Below, piece after piece: positions 7,255 through 15,978 of a stretch of 64,000 nucleotides of DNA. A program made the position numbers and the translations under genes. Source of the DNA: Alteromonas salexigens. GTDB lineage: Bacteria; Pseudomonadota; Gammaproteobacteria; Enterobacterales; Alteromonadaceae. Under the pieces are notes generated by a model. It saw only the letters and a list, made by a program, of their open reading frames with translations. It made no database searches and had not been told where the DNA came from. Numbering within the stretch: the stretch's first letter is position 1; every line of letters starts with the position of its first letter. The DNA is taken from contig NZ_JAOTJC010000012.1 of the NCBI RefSeq assembly GCF_025628895.1, positions 186,001 through 250,000 on the forward strand, read 5' to 3'.

Positions 7255-9773
7255 CAGGCCAGCTTCCTCAGGGCGGCGAACCGCTTTTGCAATTGTGCTA
7301 CCTCACCTTTCAGCGAAAACGATCGCAGGGTAGTAAACAGGTAGGGCATAAGGGTAAATGCCGGAGCCTTACTCCCGGTGGCCTGCTTAACCTCGAGGGG
7401 CCGCGGAGCGAGGGCATAGCCAGCATCATTATAATTTTGCATCATTAAGCACAGCACCCGGGTAGTCGCTGCTTCAGGTGAAGCCTGTAAGCGATGATTA
7501 ATCTGTTGGAGTAGTGTCTCACATTTGTTGGCAAGCGACTCGCTCAGTACAGCAGGAGCGTAAGCCTGTGCGAACGCCAGAATATTCAGCTTACGTAAGT
7601 CCTGAGCGGTCCAGGTTTCGTTGGGAAACTCCAGCGACTGTGCATGTTCCAGTGTGAGAGTTTCATGCTCCGCCATCCAACCGGCATAATGCAACAGACT
7701 ATCTACCGCATAACGGTAGGCGCGCTTATCCACTTTGCTTTCTTGCTCCAGGGTGGTGATATAGCGGCAGAGGGCCTGCAGAAAAACGGTGTAAAACCAG
7801 GTGTTCTCTTTGTCGTCCAGGTTTCGGCTGGCAATGCAGTCGGCTGGCGAGACTGTATGTTGCACGATAAAGGTAGCACGCTGTAGATCCCGCTTGTGAT
7901 TTAACAGGGCGTAGCGGTCAAGCATGGCTTGCAGGTAATTGCCGGTACCGCGGTCAAAAGGATACTGACCGCTGATAATATCCTTACTGTCAGCTGATTT
8001 AGACTTTCTCATGGCCAGCAGGGCGCCAAACAGGGTGCCGTCGCCTTCGTACACATGCTCTATCCAGCTGCACAGACGCAAAAAAGCATCCCGGGATGCA
8101 TCACTGCCAGTCAGCAGGAAGTGCAATAACAGTCCGCTGGTGTAGCAGTGCTGCCCGCCCGGGCCACCGCCGCCGGCATGATCTTCATATACGTCTGAAG
8201 GCTGGCGTTTGGAATATGTGCGGTGGGTGGCGGTAAAGGCCTCCACATAATGATCGGTATGCCAGAACATCCCGCCGGAATATTCGGGTTTATCCTGCTC
8301 AGTATGATAAACGTCAATATCGGCCACGTGTCTGGCTAAATCATCTGCCAACTCAAACCATTGAGGGTTTCCGGTTAAAAGCCATTGCAGCAACATGCCG
8401 TAAATCGGGTCATACTGATTGTTGTAATGAGAAATAAATTCACTTTTATCAGGCGTAAGGGCTTTTTCATGGTCCGCATAGAGCTCGCCGAAATGCCGCC
8501 AGCCAAATTCGTCAATCGCCAGGCGTTTTTCAAAAAAGTTGTTATCGCCTGTAAGGCCTGCTTGTATCAGACCGTGTAACGCATTTTGACAGGCTTCGGT
8601 GGCAAAAAATGGAATGGCCTGAGTCAGGGCAACAGGTTCAGGCAACACGGTGATAACAGGGGGTGGGTTTGTCAGGCGTGCTGTGGAAGAAGAAAATATC
8701 AGCGTTCGGGTCTTTTGCTCACCCGGCTGCAGTTCTGTTTCTGGTCCGGCAGCGCTTCCTAACAGACTTACCTCTGCTGAATTTTGCGTGGTATTGATGC
8801 TAGCTGGAAAGTTTTGCCAGAAATGGCGGATGGCCATGCAAAGGCGACCGGAAACTTGCAGTACAGGACTGGCTTGATCACCGTGGTGAAGCACCTCACC
8901 GTCGCTGGTGGTGACCTGAAACCCCCTGAAGGGAAGATTCACCTGATTGTCTTTGGTTACGTGATTCCGGCTTTGCCAGTTTGGATGTCCACTGGAGGCC
9001 TGGTGCAGGGACATAGCATCTGACTGTAATTCTTTACCATCAATTAGCAGGACGGGGTGCTGTGACGCGCTGATCCGGCAGTTAAGTTCGTGCAGGTACT
9101 GACTGTTAGGATCGCCCAGATCCCATTTTCCATCCTCGTGGCGCGCGGCCTCCGGGTTGGTAATACTTACTTGGGAGTGCAGGTCTCCGCTGTCTAAAAA
9201 CAGCTCCTGCGTACACTGCGCACGAAGCGGGCTGCCCGGAAACGTTAGCGACTGGGTGATTTGAAGCACCACCGGCCCATCGGGGCCTGAAATCATACGG
9301 TGACTAAAGTGGCAGCAAGTGGCCTGAACAGGCTGGTCTTTTTCCGCCAGCGCAGCACTTACGCCGGTCCACTGGGAGCCATCCGGAAAGCTTACCAATG
9401 GCTGTTCGTAAGAAAAATGCATCTCACCATCCGGAACGCTCACAGTCAGACAGTCAGATTTCTCCACCAGGGGGGCATTTTGTTTGCAGTTGGTATTTAC
9501 TGACGCCTTGTCAGCGAACAATGTGAGTTCAGAGTCAGCGGGCAAGTCCAGTGTGCCAATGACGCGTATCCATTTTACACTGTTATCAGGCCAAAATGCG
9601 GTTGGCTGACAGGCCAGAGTGGACACGGGCACGCCGTCCGCGTCATATACCGCCAGGGGATCCTGAGCCAGCACTCTGCTGCGGGGCAACGGCAGTCCAA
9701 TAGATACTGCACAGGCGGTGATCGCCGTAGGTTGGCTGTTAGAAATAGTGAACGCGGCGCCATAAGACTGCAT
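7254..9773 (-). CDS. RIFT-barrel / exo-rhamnogalacturonan-lyase-like protein
   Basis: About 839 residues and the largest gene of the operon. The N-terminal block VSIGLPLPRSRVL ... FWPDNSVKWIRV matches the RIFT-barrel start of the PcRGLX/YetA-like (PL26-type) family as I know it. A later region rich in His, Gly and aromatic residues (FWHTDHYVEAF, GGGGPGGQHCYTSG) looks like an alpha/alpha toroid with an active-site cleft. No signal peptide is visible, so either the enzyme is cytoplasmic or secretion is unusual. The ATG at 9773 is chosen; an in-frame TTG at 9797 lacks a ribosome site. It may trim or modify uronic-acid or rhamnose polymer, but activity is not provable from sequence. Confidence 0.6.
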   Translation of the reverse strand: MQSYGAAFTISNSQPTAITACAVSIGLPLPRSRVLAQDPLAVYDADGVPVSTLACQPTAFWPDNSVKWIRVIGTLDLPADSELTLFADKASVNTNCKQNAPLVEKSDCLTVSVPDGEMHFSYEQPLVSFPDGSQWTGVSAALAEKDQPVQATCCHFSHRMISGPDGPVVLQITQSLTFPGSPLRAQCTQELFLDSGDLHSQVSITNPEAARHEDGKWDLGDPNSQYLHELNCRISASQHPVLLIDGKELQSDAMSLHQASSGHPNWQSRNHVTKDNQVNLPFRGFQVTTSDGEVLHHGDQASPVLQVSGRLCMAIRHFWQNFPASINTTQNSAEVSLLGSAAGPETELQPGEQKTRTLIFSSSTARLTNPPPVITVLPEPVALTQAIPFFATEACQNALHGLIQAGLTGDNNFFEKRLAIDEFGWRHFGELYADHEKALTPDKSEFISHYNNQYDPIYGMLLQWLLTGNPQWFELADDLARHVADIDVYHTEQDKPEYSGGMFWHTDHYVEAFTATHRTYSKRQPSDVYEDHAGGGGPGGQHCYTSGLLLHFLLTGSDASRDAFLRLCSWIEHVYEGDGTLFGALLAMRKSKSADSKDIISGQYPFDRGTGNYLQAMLDRYALLNHKRDLQRATFIVQHTVSPADCIASRNLDDKENTWFYTVFLQALCRYITTLEQESKVDKRAYRYAVDSLLHYAGWMAEHETLTLEHAQSLEFPNETWTAQDLRKLNILAFAQAYAPAVLSESLANKCETLLQQINHRLQASPEAATTRVLCLMMQNYNDAGYALAPRPLEVKQATGSKAPAFTLMPYLFTTLRSFSLKGEVAQLQKRFAALRKLA

Positions 9774-9818
9774 TGGCTTTGAATTCCCTGTCGTCAAAAA
9801 ATCGCTGTAAGACTTTAC

Positions 9819-10928
9819 CTACTTTTTCCAGAGGTGCCAACGTCTGAGACGGGCACCGGCCGATTTAAACCTTTGCAGCTGTTTTATGACACTGCCTTTT
9901 GCTGAGGGGAGCAGAATATCGAGCGTGTAAAGAGAATAAAGCTCATTGCTGAGCGACTTTTTATACCGGCTGAAGCCAGCGAGAAAGTCGTAACACGCTA
10001 AACCTTTACTTGCGTAATCCTGCAGCAACAGATAATGCAACACATAGCCCGGTTTAATTTTGTTGTCGGTAAAACGGTAGTTCATACCAGAACAGTAGAA
10101 ATATACTTGGTGGTTCCAAAAAAAGTTCAGGCTGTATCCTAATAATTTTTCGCCGGCCGTCACTCTGACGAGTTTGGCATGCTCCGGGTAGTCCGACAGT
10201 AGCTGTTGGTGGTGCGCCACGAACGCCGGATTATCAAAACCACTGCCTTGTTCCGTCTGCCCCCAGCGTTCGCGATGGAGAGTGGCCATTTCTTCAAACC
10301 CCTGCTGCAATTCTTTTGGATCTGTGAGAGGTGTGAGCGCCAGGGCACCATATTCTTTTTCGACTACTCGGATACTTCGCCGGATTTGTGAACGGGTATT
10401 CGAGGACAGATGCAAGTCGATTTCCTTGCCATCAAAACGGAATCTGGCGGCAAATTGTGGCTCACAGCTAATTGTTAGCTGCCTTAACCGGGCCACGTTC
10501 TGCCATGCTTCAGGTGTGTGGGTCATACTAACGGTAAGTCTGTGAACACGATCTCTTATCAGCATGCTGATTAACGCGTCAATGCACAGTTGCTGCTCAA
10601 TAATGCAGATAATGGTGTTGTACTCTATCCAGATTTGGTCTGGTCCGGCATGGCCGGTTTGATTGAGGTAACCCTGTCGCCAACTGAATAGGCCACGCTT
10701 TTGTTGACGCTGACCCAGGAAGGTGAAGCCTACAATTTCCCCTTGTTGCCTGAATACAATTAAATCAGGGATAAGCTGATGGCTTTCCAGCCATGCGGTT
10801 ATCCACGGCAACGAGGTAAAAAAACGCTGCTCCGGTAAGGCATCACCCAGCTGCCCCACAATTCTGACTATTTCTTCGGCAGAACTCTCGGGGTAGCGTT
10901 CGGCGGTTACTTTTTGCTTCTGATTCAC
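9819..10928 (-). CDS. GNAT / BioF2-like acetyltransferase domain protein
   Basis: A 369-residue protein of the BioF2-like GNAT group. Visible are the N-terminal FFTSLPWITAWLE region, a basic IDLHLSSNTRSQIRRSIRV segment and the C-terminal YDFLAGFSRYKKSLS block that closes the acyl-CoA fold. It starts with GTG at 10928 and is the first gene of the minus-strand exopolysaccharide operon, 45 bases upstream of the RIFT-barrel gene. It resembles the FemAB-like gene in architecture but not closely in sequence, so the operon has two related acyl- or aminoacyl-transferases. Substrate unknown. Confidence 0.75.
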   Translation of the reverse strand: MNQKQKVTAERYPESSAEEIVRIVGQLGDALPEQRFFTSLPWITAWLESHQLIPDLIVFRQQGEIVGFTFLGQRQQKRGLFSWRQGYLNQTGHAGPDQIWIEYNTIICIIEQQLCIDALISMLIRDRVHRLTVSMTHTPEAWQNVARLRQLTISCEPQFAARFRFDGKEIDLHLSSNTRSQIRRSIRVVEKEYGALALTPLTDPKELQQGFEEMATLHRERWGQTEQGSGFDNPAFVAHHQQLLSDYPEHAKLVRVTAGEKLLGYSLNFFWNHQVYFYCSGMNYRFTDNKIKPGYVLHYLLLQDYASKGLACYDFLAGFSRYKKSLSNELYSLYTLDILLPSAKGSVIKQLQRFKSAGARLRRWHLWKK

Positions 10929-11046
10929 AATAACACTACTTCTAATTGATTATCACTCTAATAATGAGCCACAATGCGACGAACGTCTGGCTAGTTCTGA
11001 CAAGAATTTAGCGTGCTAGAACACATTTTAAAGCCGAGGAATGATC

Positions 11047-13776
11047 ATGTTTAAAAAGGGAATGCTCTCTCTTACCATTGCTACCATACTGTTGACCGGT
11101 TGCCAACCCGCGACGCCTGAAGAAAGTTTGCAGGCAGCCCAGGAGGCCATGAGTAAGCAAAACTACCAGGAAGCGGTAGTGGTTTTGAAAAATGCTGCTC
11201 AGGATGCACCACTTAACATGGAGATTCGGGAAGCGCTGGGACAGGCATTATATCACCGGCGCGATCTCGCCGCAGCTGCCAAAGAACTCACCACGGTGAT
11301 TGAAGATACCTCTTATCAACATGAGCCGATTAGCGAAGACATGTTGTTTGCCAGCCTGTATTTCTCCAACCGGGCGGAAGATCTGGTGCTGTTAGAAGAG
11401 AACCTGGGTGACAAGGCCAGTGACAAAATTCGCTTGTTCGCCGATATTGGGGCATTAGTGGTAAACCCGGATGTCCAGAATCAATCCAACGTAATTGAAG
11501 GCAATAGTAGAGCTGAAAAAGTGCTGCGTACCTTTCAACTGATCCGCGCAGGGGATTTTTCCGGTGCGTTGAAATTATCAAACGTCGTGGTTGAGTCAGA
11601 CATGGCGGTGCTTGACACAGTGTTACATTTTACTCATGCACGACTACTGGCGAGAGAAAACTCGTTCGCTGAAGCGCTTACCCATTTACAGCCTGTATAT
11701 GAAGAATTCCGAAATATAGCAGTAGTTGCGATGTTCAATGCAGAGTTACTCGTGAATATGGGGGAGCTTGAAAAAGCAGAAAAGATTACCCAAGCTTGGC
11801 TGGAAGAGAAGCCAAAAATGCCATTGCTCAATCAGATTCAGGCTGACATTGATATGCAGCAAGGCGAGTTTGATTCGGCTATCCGCCATGCAGAAATAGC
11901 TGCGCAATCACCGAGCGCCAGTGTTAAAACTAACATCATTGCCGGCCTGGCCGCACTAAAAGTGTCGAGCTGGGAGAAGGCTTACACTTACCTGACCCGC
12001 GCACACAATCAGGCGCCGGAATATGCCAAAGTGAAGCGTTTGTTGGCCCGGGTTCAACTGGAGTTAGGGTATTTTGAAGAAGCTACCGCGGTATTGCAGT
12101 CGCTGGAAATGCAAAGTGAAGAAGATTCGGCCTTCCTGATTTCGGCGAGCGATTACCTGTTTAAGCATGGCAACCATGATGAAGCCAAGCAGGTACTTGA
12201 GAGTAGTCTGGGACGAGCGGAAAATGACCAGGCAATTTTGCTGCAGTTGTCGTCCCTGCAAATGTCGTCTTCAGATGAGGCCGTGGAGGAAACCATAAAA
12301 CGGATGCTCGCATCTGACAGTGAGAGCATCGGCGCCAAATTCCTGCAAATCCAGCGTCATGTTAAAGCCGGTGATTACGCGGCGGCCAAGGAAGTTGTAA
12401 AAACTTTTGACAATCAGGAGGGCGCCACGCCAAATGTGTTGCGAGCGATGATTGCAATGGGCGAGCAACAACACGAGACAGCATTGCAGTATACTTCAAA
12501 AGTCCTCGAACAAGACCCCGAAAATATGAGTGCGTTGCGTATCGCAATGATTGCCAATTATCAGTTAGGTAATCATGCCGAAACGCTGGATCAGTCTGAA
12601 CGTCTCTTGTTATTGCAGCCGTTTTCCTGGATTACAGTCACTGACTATCTGAAATTACTTGAAGATGAAAAAGTGAATGTTGGTGAGGTGCTGAAGCGGA
12701 AGCAAAAGGAAGCCCCGGATGCTGTGGGTTTCAGGCTTGCCAATGCAGTTTTTTATTTTCGAAACAATAACTATAAAGAGGCTGCTTCACAACTGGAACC
12801 GCAGGAAGGTGAGCTGCCGCCCCTATTTAGAAAACTGTTGATTAGCTCGTATTTAGAACAGGGAAACTACGGCAAAGCTGAGGAAGTCGCCAAGCGGTGG
12901 CTGGAAAAGAGCGAAGGAAATAATGAGGCAGCATTGACGTTAATCGGCATACAGGAATTGGCAGGCAATATAGAAAAAGCAACAAGCCTGGCCGAAAAGT
13001 ATGCAAAGCAATTTCCCGCCGATTTACGATTTGATGTCTCCCAGTTCTACCTGTTGATGAGACAGGGCGAATTTGAAAAAGCAGAAAGTTTATTAGTGGA
13101 GTTGCGGAGGAGCACAATCCCGAGCGGGTTGCTTTCTCAGTTCGAGGGTGAGTTGGCGATGGCTGACCGCAACATAGATAGCGCTATCAAACACTTTGAA
13201 TCTGCACTCAAAAATTCACAGAACTTTGGTACCGCGGTGATGCTTGCGAGGGGGTATGGTCTAAAAGGAGACATCGAAAAAGGTTTAGAGGTTTTAGAAG
13301 CGACCGCAGCTGGAACTGAACAGAATGATCCAAAGCTTCAGCACGCAATAGCGCAGTACAGCATGACATTCGGCGTTCCTAAAAAAGCCGTACAAATTTA
13401 CAAAAATATAATTGAAACTAACTCTGAAGATGCACATGCCCACAATAACCTGGCAGTTGCACTTTATGAGCTGGGCTCCCTCGATGAAGCACTAGAACAC
13501 GTGAATACGGCAATTTCCTTACAGACCTCGGAATATTACTTTGATACCAAAGGTCTTATCCTTAATGAAAAAGAAAACTATTCAGGAGCTGAAGAAAATT
13601 TCAGAAAAGCTTTGAAAGTGAATCCGAATTACAGCGAGGCGGCGTTGCACTTGAGCCAGGTCCTGGTGAAGCAAGGTATGGATAAGGAAGCCCGCCAGCT
13701 GCATAAAGATTTTCACCAGAAGGCAAAATCTAAAAAGGAAAGAGACCAATGGAGAGAACTTGAAAAGCAGATTTAG
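11047..13776 (+). CDS. prsT: TPR-repeat lipoprotein PrsT of the XrtA/PEP-CTERM system
   Basis: A 909-residue lipoprotein with signal peptide and lipobox LTGC near residue 20, followed by tandem tetratricopeptide repeats over nearly the whole length (for example QNYQEAVVVLKNAAQDAP and the C-terminal AHAHNNLAVALYELGSLDEAL). Length and layout match PrsT, the TPR lipoprotein typical of exosortase-A loci. The ATG at 11047 is preferred because GAGGA lies 6 bases before it, whereas it abuts the ATG at 11041. It probably acts at the outer membrane as a scaffold for exopolysaccharide export. It is divergent from the biosynthesis operon. Confidence 0.88.
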   Translation: MFKKGMLSLTIATILLTGCQPATPEESLQAAQEAMSKQNYQEAVVVLKNAAQDAPLNMEIREALGQALYHRRDLAAAAKELTTVIEDTSYQHEPISEDMLFASLYFSNRAEDLVLLEENLGDKASDKIRLFADIGALVVNPDVQNQSNVIEGNSRAEKVLRTFQLIRAGDFSGALKLSNVVVESDMAVLDTVLHFTHARLLARENSFAEALTHLQPVYEEFRNIAVVAMFNAELLVNMGELEKAEKITQAWLEEKPKMPLLNQIQADIDMQQGEFDSAIRHAEIAAQSPSASVKTNIIAGLAALKVSSWEKAYTYLTRAHNQAPEYAKVKRLLARVQLELGYFEEATAVLQSLEMQSEEDSAFLISASDYLFKHGNHDEAKQVLESSLGRAENDQAILLQLSSLQMSSSDEAVEETIKRMLASDSESIGAKFLQIQRHVKAGDYAAAKEVVKTFDNQEGATPNVLRAMIAMGEQQHETALQYTSKVLEQDPENMSALRIAMIANYQLGNHAETLDQSERLLLLQPFSWITVTDYLKLLEDEKVNVGEVLKRKQKEAPDAVGFRLANAVFYFRNNNYKEAASQLEPQEGELPPLFRKLLISSYLEQGNYGKAEEVAKRWLEKSEGNNEAALTLIGIQELAGNIEKATSLAEKYAKQFPADLRFDVSQFYLLMRQGEFEKAESLLVELRRSTIPSGLLSQFEGELAMADRNIDSAIKHFESALKNSQNFGTAVMLARGYGLKGDIEKGLEVLEATAAGTEQNDPKLQHAIAQYSMTFGVPKKAVQIYKNIIETNSEDAHAHNNLAVALYELGSLDEALEHVNTAISLQTSEYYFDTKGLILNEKENYSGAEENFRKALKVNPNYSEAALHLSQVLVKQGMDKEARQLHKDFHQKAKSKKERDQWRELEKQI

Positions 13777-13856
13777 ATCGTCAGATTTTTTTACACAAAC
13801 AATGTCTTGGTCTCGATGTAATTTGGAAAGCTCTTTAAAATCATAATGTTGCGACG

Positions 13857-13873
13857 TTGGCACGGGATGTGTA
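13857..13873 (+). promoter_or_regulatory. Sigma-54-like -24 box before the PEP-CTERM gene
   Basis: TTGGCACG (13857-13864) is a perfect -24 element. Four bases later GTGTA replaces the usual TTGCA, so the -12 element is weak (GG-N10-GT rather than GG-N10-GC). PEP-CTERM genes in several proteobacteria are reported to use sigma-54 with the PrsK/PrsR regulators, which fits. A TATAAT at 13876-13881 gives a competing sigma-70 reading but has no well-spaced -35. Confidence 0.4.
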
Positions 13874-13919
13874 TATATAATTCCGAGAGCGACACAAACT
13901 AACTGGCAAGGAATTATTT

Positions 13920-14720
13920 ATGTTTTCAGTTTCCAAACAAACAAAGCAAATCGTTGGCGCATTGACTTTGACCGCAGCCGCAGCCGGTGTGAACGCAGGT
14001 ACCATCAATGCGGGTGGTATTGAATGGGATACTTACGACCAGAATGGAATTACGTTCTGGGATGCGGGCGTGACGTTCCAACAGTGGTACACTACTGGCA
14101 CTTACGCGAACAATGGCGGCGTGATGCAGTTAGATGCTGACTCTGTAGTTTCATCTGCAATTGCCCCAGGCGCAATGTTATCTGGTATTGGTAAGTTCAC
14201 TGCATTCAGTGATGGGCGTGAGCAAAATGCTGCACCTAGTTTCTGTGCTGCAGGTCCTGGAACATGTGAGCTGACATTTACGTTCGGTGGACTGACCTTT
14301 AACGGCACCAATACTCTTGACGCAAACAATTCATGGTTGAATATTTATTTTGATGATTCGCCTGACTTAGGTGGTATCAACAGCAATGAATGGAGCCAGT
14401 ATGCAAATGCGCAAGATGGAACTCTGTGGGCATCAATGACGTTTGACGACTTTGAAATCTACGCAGGCGACGCCACAGGCGGCTTTGCTGACGGCTATCT
14501 GTCTGTAGTAGATGGGCTGGCAGATGTGATGGCGGCGTTAGATAAAAACGCTAGCGGTTCAGACATCTTCTTTACCTCATCGTCGCAGATTAACCCAAAC
14601 ACTGGTTACTCAGCTTCTAGTAACGGTCAGGTAACTCCGGTATCTGCACCTTCTACAGTAGCGCTGTTCGGTCTGTCTCTGTTAGGTCTTGGCCTGGCAA
14701 CTCGCCGTAAAAAAGCGTAA
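13920..14720 (+). CDS. PEP-CTERM-type exosortase substrate (tail lacks the PEP signature)
   Basis: A 266-residue secreted protein with an N-terminal signal peptide (cleavage near VNAG, about residue 27) and a C-terminal sorting tail at about 242-266: a short motif, a transmembrane stretch LFGLSLLGLGLA and the basic end TRRKKA. Where the family has Pro-Glu-Pro, this tail reads SAPST. The middle is rich in Asn, Gly, Asp and aromatic residues, with one Cys pair (FCAAGPGTC). A good ribosome site (AAGGAA) precedes the start. It lies just downstream of prsT and is probably anchored by the exosortase encoded elsewhere; its surface function is unknown. Confidence 0.82.
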   Translation: MFSVSKQTKQIVGALTLTAAAAGVNAGTINAGGIEWDTYDQNGITFWDAGVTFQQWYTTGTYANNGGVMQLDADSVVSSAIAPGAMLSGIGKFTAFSDGREQNAAPSFCAAGPGTCELTFTFGGLTFNGTNTLDANNSWLNIYFDDSPDLGGINSNEWSQYANAQDGTLWASMTFDDFEIYAGDATGGFADGYLSVVDGLADVMAALDKNASGSDIFFTSSSQINPNTGYSASSNGQVTPVSAPSTVALFGLSLLGLGLATRRKKA

Positions 14721-14735
14721 GAGATAATACCTTCT

Positions 14736-14763
14736 AAAAACCGGCCTTACGGCCGGTTTTTTT
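14736..14763 (+). terminator. Intrinsic terminator after the PEP-CTERM gene
   Basis: The hairpin AACCGGCC-TTAC-GGCCGGTT is followed by a run of T. It ends the transcript 16 bases after the stop codon. Confidence 0.9.
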
Positions 14764-15068
14764 ATGCCTGTCAAAAAATTTTACAACCTGAATTTTAACC
14801 TAATCACATAGCTCTGTTGGTGCGCCGGATCATACCGATCGCTGACAAGCGGCCTACTTACCTACAGTGCTGACATACTGAGAGGGTGGATAAACAGGCC
14901 TTAGAAGCTAGAAGGTCCGTCAGCTCAGCCTGTATGCATAGTTAGCCGCATGATAGCGGCAGTTAAAATCATCAAAGGCTACGAGGTAAGCGTGAATAGA
15001 AATGCTGCGCGTCTGTACCCGCCAGACCAGGGGCAGCGCGTAAGAAAAGCTATGGGCCAGTTCAAACC
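14764..15068. other. Intergenic stretch with no recognised gene
   Basis: About 300 bases between the terminator of the PEP-CTERM gene and the 3' end of the acyltransferase gene. It holds a small hairpin GCCGC-ATGATA-GCGGC at about 14947-14962 without a T run. A 68-codon plus-strand reading frame here enters the acyltransferase antisense and has no family resemblance. I see no promoter or RNA gene that I can support. Confidence 0.6.
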
Positions 15069-15896
15069 TTACTGGCTGAGGGTATTCACTTTCGTGCGTA
15101 TATCAGAAAGCATCTTTGCAAAACCAGGTGTCAGGTTTTTAGACAGTAGCTCCTGATTAATATAGTAGGGCGCGCGTTTGCCATGATATTCCACTACCGG
15201 CCCAATTTGCTCAAACCGGATCCCCACAAAGCTCATACTTCTCGCCAGGCGAGGCTCCATCATGACATACGCATGCTTTATTCCGCTTTCAAGCGCCATA
15301 GCGGCTGCCGCAAAGTACAATCCTACGGCGATAAAAGGGAAGCAGCGTAACTCCGTTTCAGAATAGGTCTGCTGGTTAATAACACCAGTAGCAGCGCCGG
15401 CAAATTTATCCATTTGACGACGGCGGAAATGTAAGGGGACGGCAAGACGGGACACCTCACAAATATCCTTTCTGTCAAACAAGAAAGGATTAAGCTCTTT
15501 ATGGCTAATCGAGCTTAAACAGTACTTTTGGATTGGGAGTTGTTCAGTCTCCTGCTGGGGACGCACGATACGCACCGTGCCGGCAAACTTATCAGAGTTG
15601 AGGTGATGGATAAGACAATGCTGGGAGAAGTCATCGAACTCGTCTTTTTCTATGCCAAGTTCGTTAACCGGTTCAAATCCCAGCTCCTCGCAATACACTT
15701 TATGACGAATTTGGTAAACCTGCTTTCTGAGTTCGTCATCGGTGGCGAGCATTGGTTCAAGGTAAGTCGAAAAATGTGACGAAATATAATTCGCCTCTCT
15801 CAGCTTGCCATATCCTGCGATTAGCTTCCCCAGCTTATTGTTTTTGCCGACAATTCTCGATACGCGTTCAAGAATATTTCCCTGCCTTTTCGTCAT
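15069..15896 (-). CDS. PEP-CTERM/exosortase-associated N-acyltransferase (FeeM/AHL-synthase-like)
   Basis: About 275 residues of the autoinducer-synthase-like GNAT fold. The conserved block YQIRHKVYCEELGFEP is the family's substrate-binding start, followed by HLNSDKFAGTVRIVRP; EVSRLAVPLHFRRR forms the later core. This group is associated with PEP-CTERM/exosortase systems and is related to FeeM N-acyl amino acid synthases, which use acyl-ACP. GTG at 15899 directly abuts the chosen ATG at 15896; neither has a clear ribosome site. The acyl product is unknown; it could be a lipid, a signal or a protein modification. Confidence 0.82.
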   Translation of the reverse strand: MTKRQGNILERVSRIVGKNNKLGKLIAGYGKLREANYISSHFSTYLEPMLATDDELRKQVYQIRHKVYCEELGFEPVNELGIEKDEFDDFSQHCLIHHLNSDKFAGTVRIVRPQQETEQLPIQKYCLSSISHKELNPFLFDRKDICEVSRLAVPLHFRRRQMDKFAGAATGVINQQTYSETELRCFPFIAVGLYFAAAAMALESGIKHAYVMMEPRLARSMSFVGIRFEQIGPVVEYHGKRAPYYINQELLSKNLTPGFAKMLSDIRTKVNTLSQ

Positions 15897-15978
15897 CACT
15901 TAGATACCAAAGTATGAGCCTACATCTTCATCGAGTGTAGCAGAGATAAATTCAGACTACATTGAGATTAGCGTGCTT

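Noticed and set aside
14780..14960. Possible c-di-GMP riboswitch near the exopolysaccharide genes
   Set aside because: The region lacks the conserved GEMM core and tetraloop; only one small hairpin is seen.
14950..15156. 68-codon plus-strand frame after the PEP-CTERM gene
   Set aside because: Composition and overlap with the acyltransferase 3' end suggest a chance frame.
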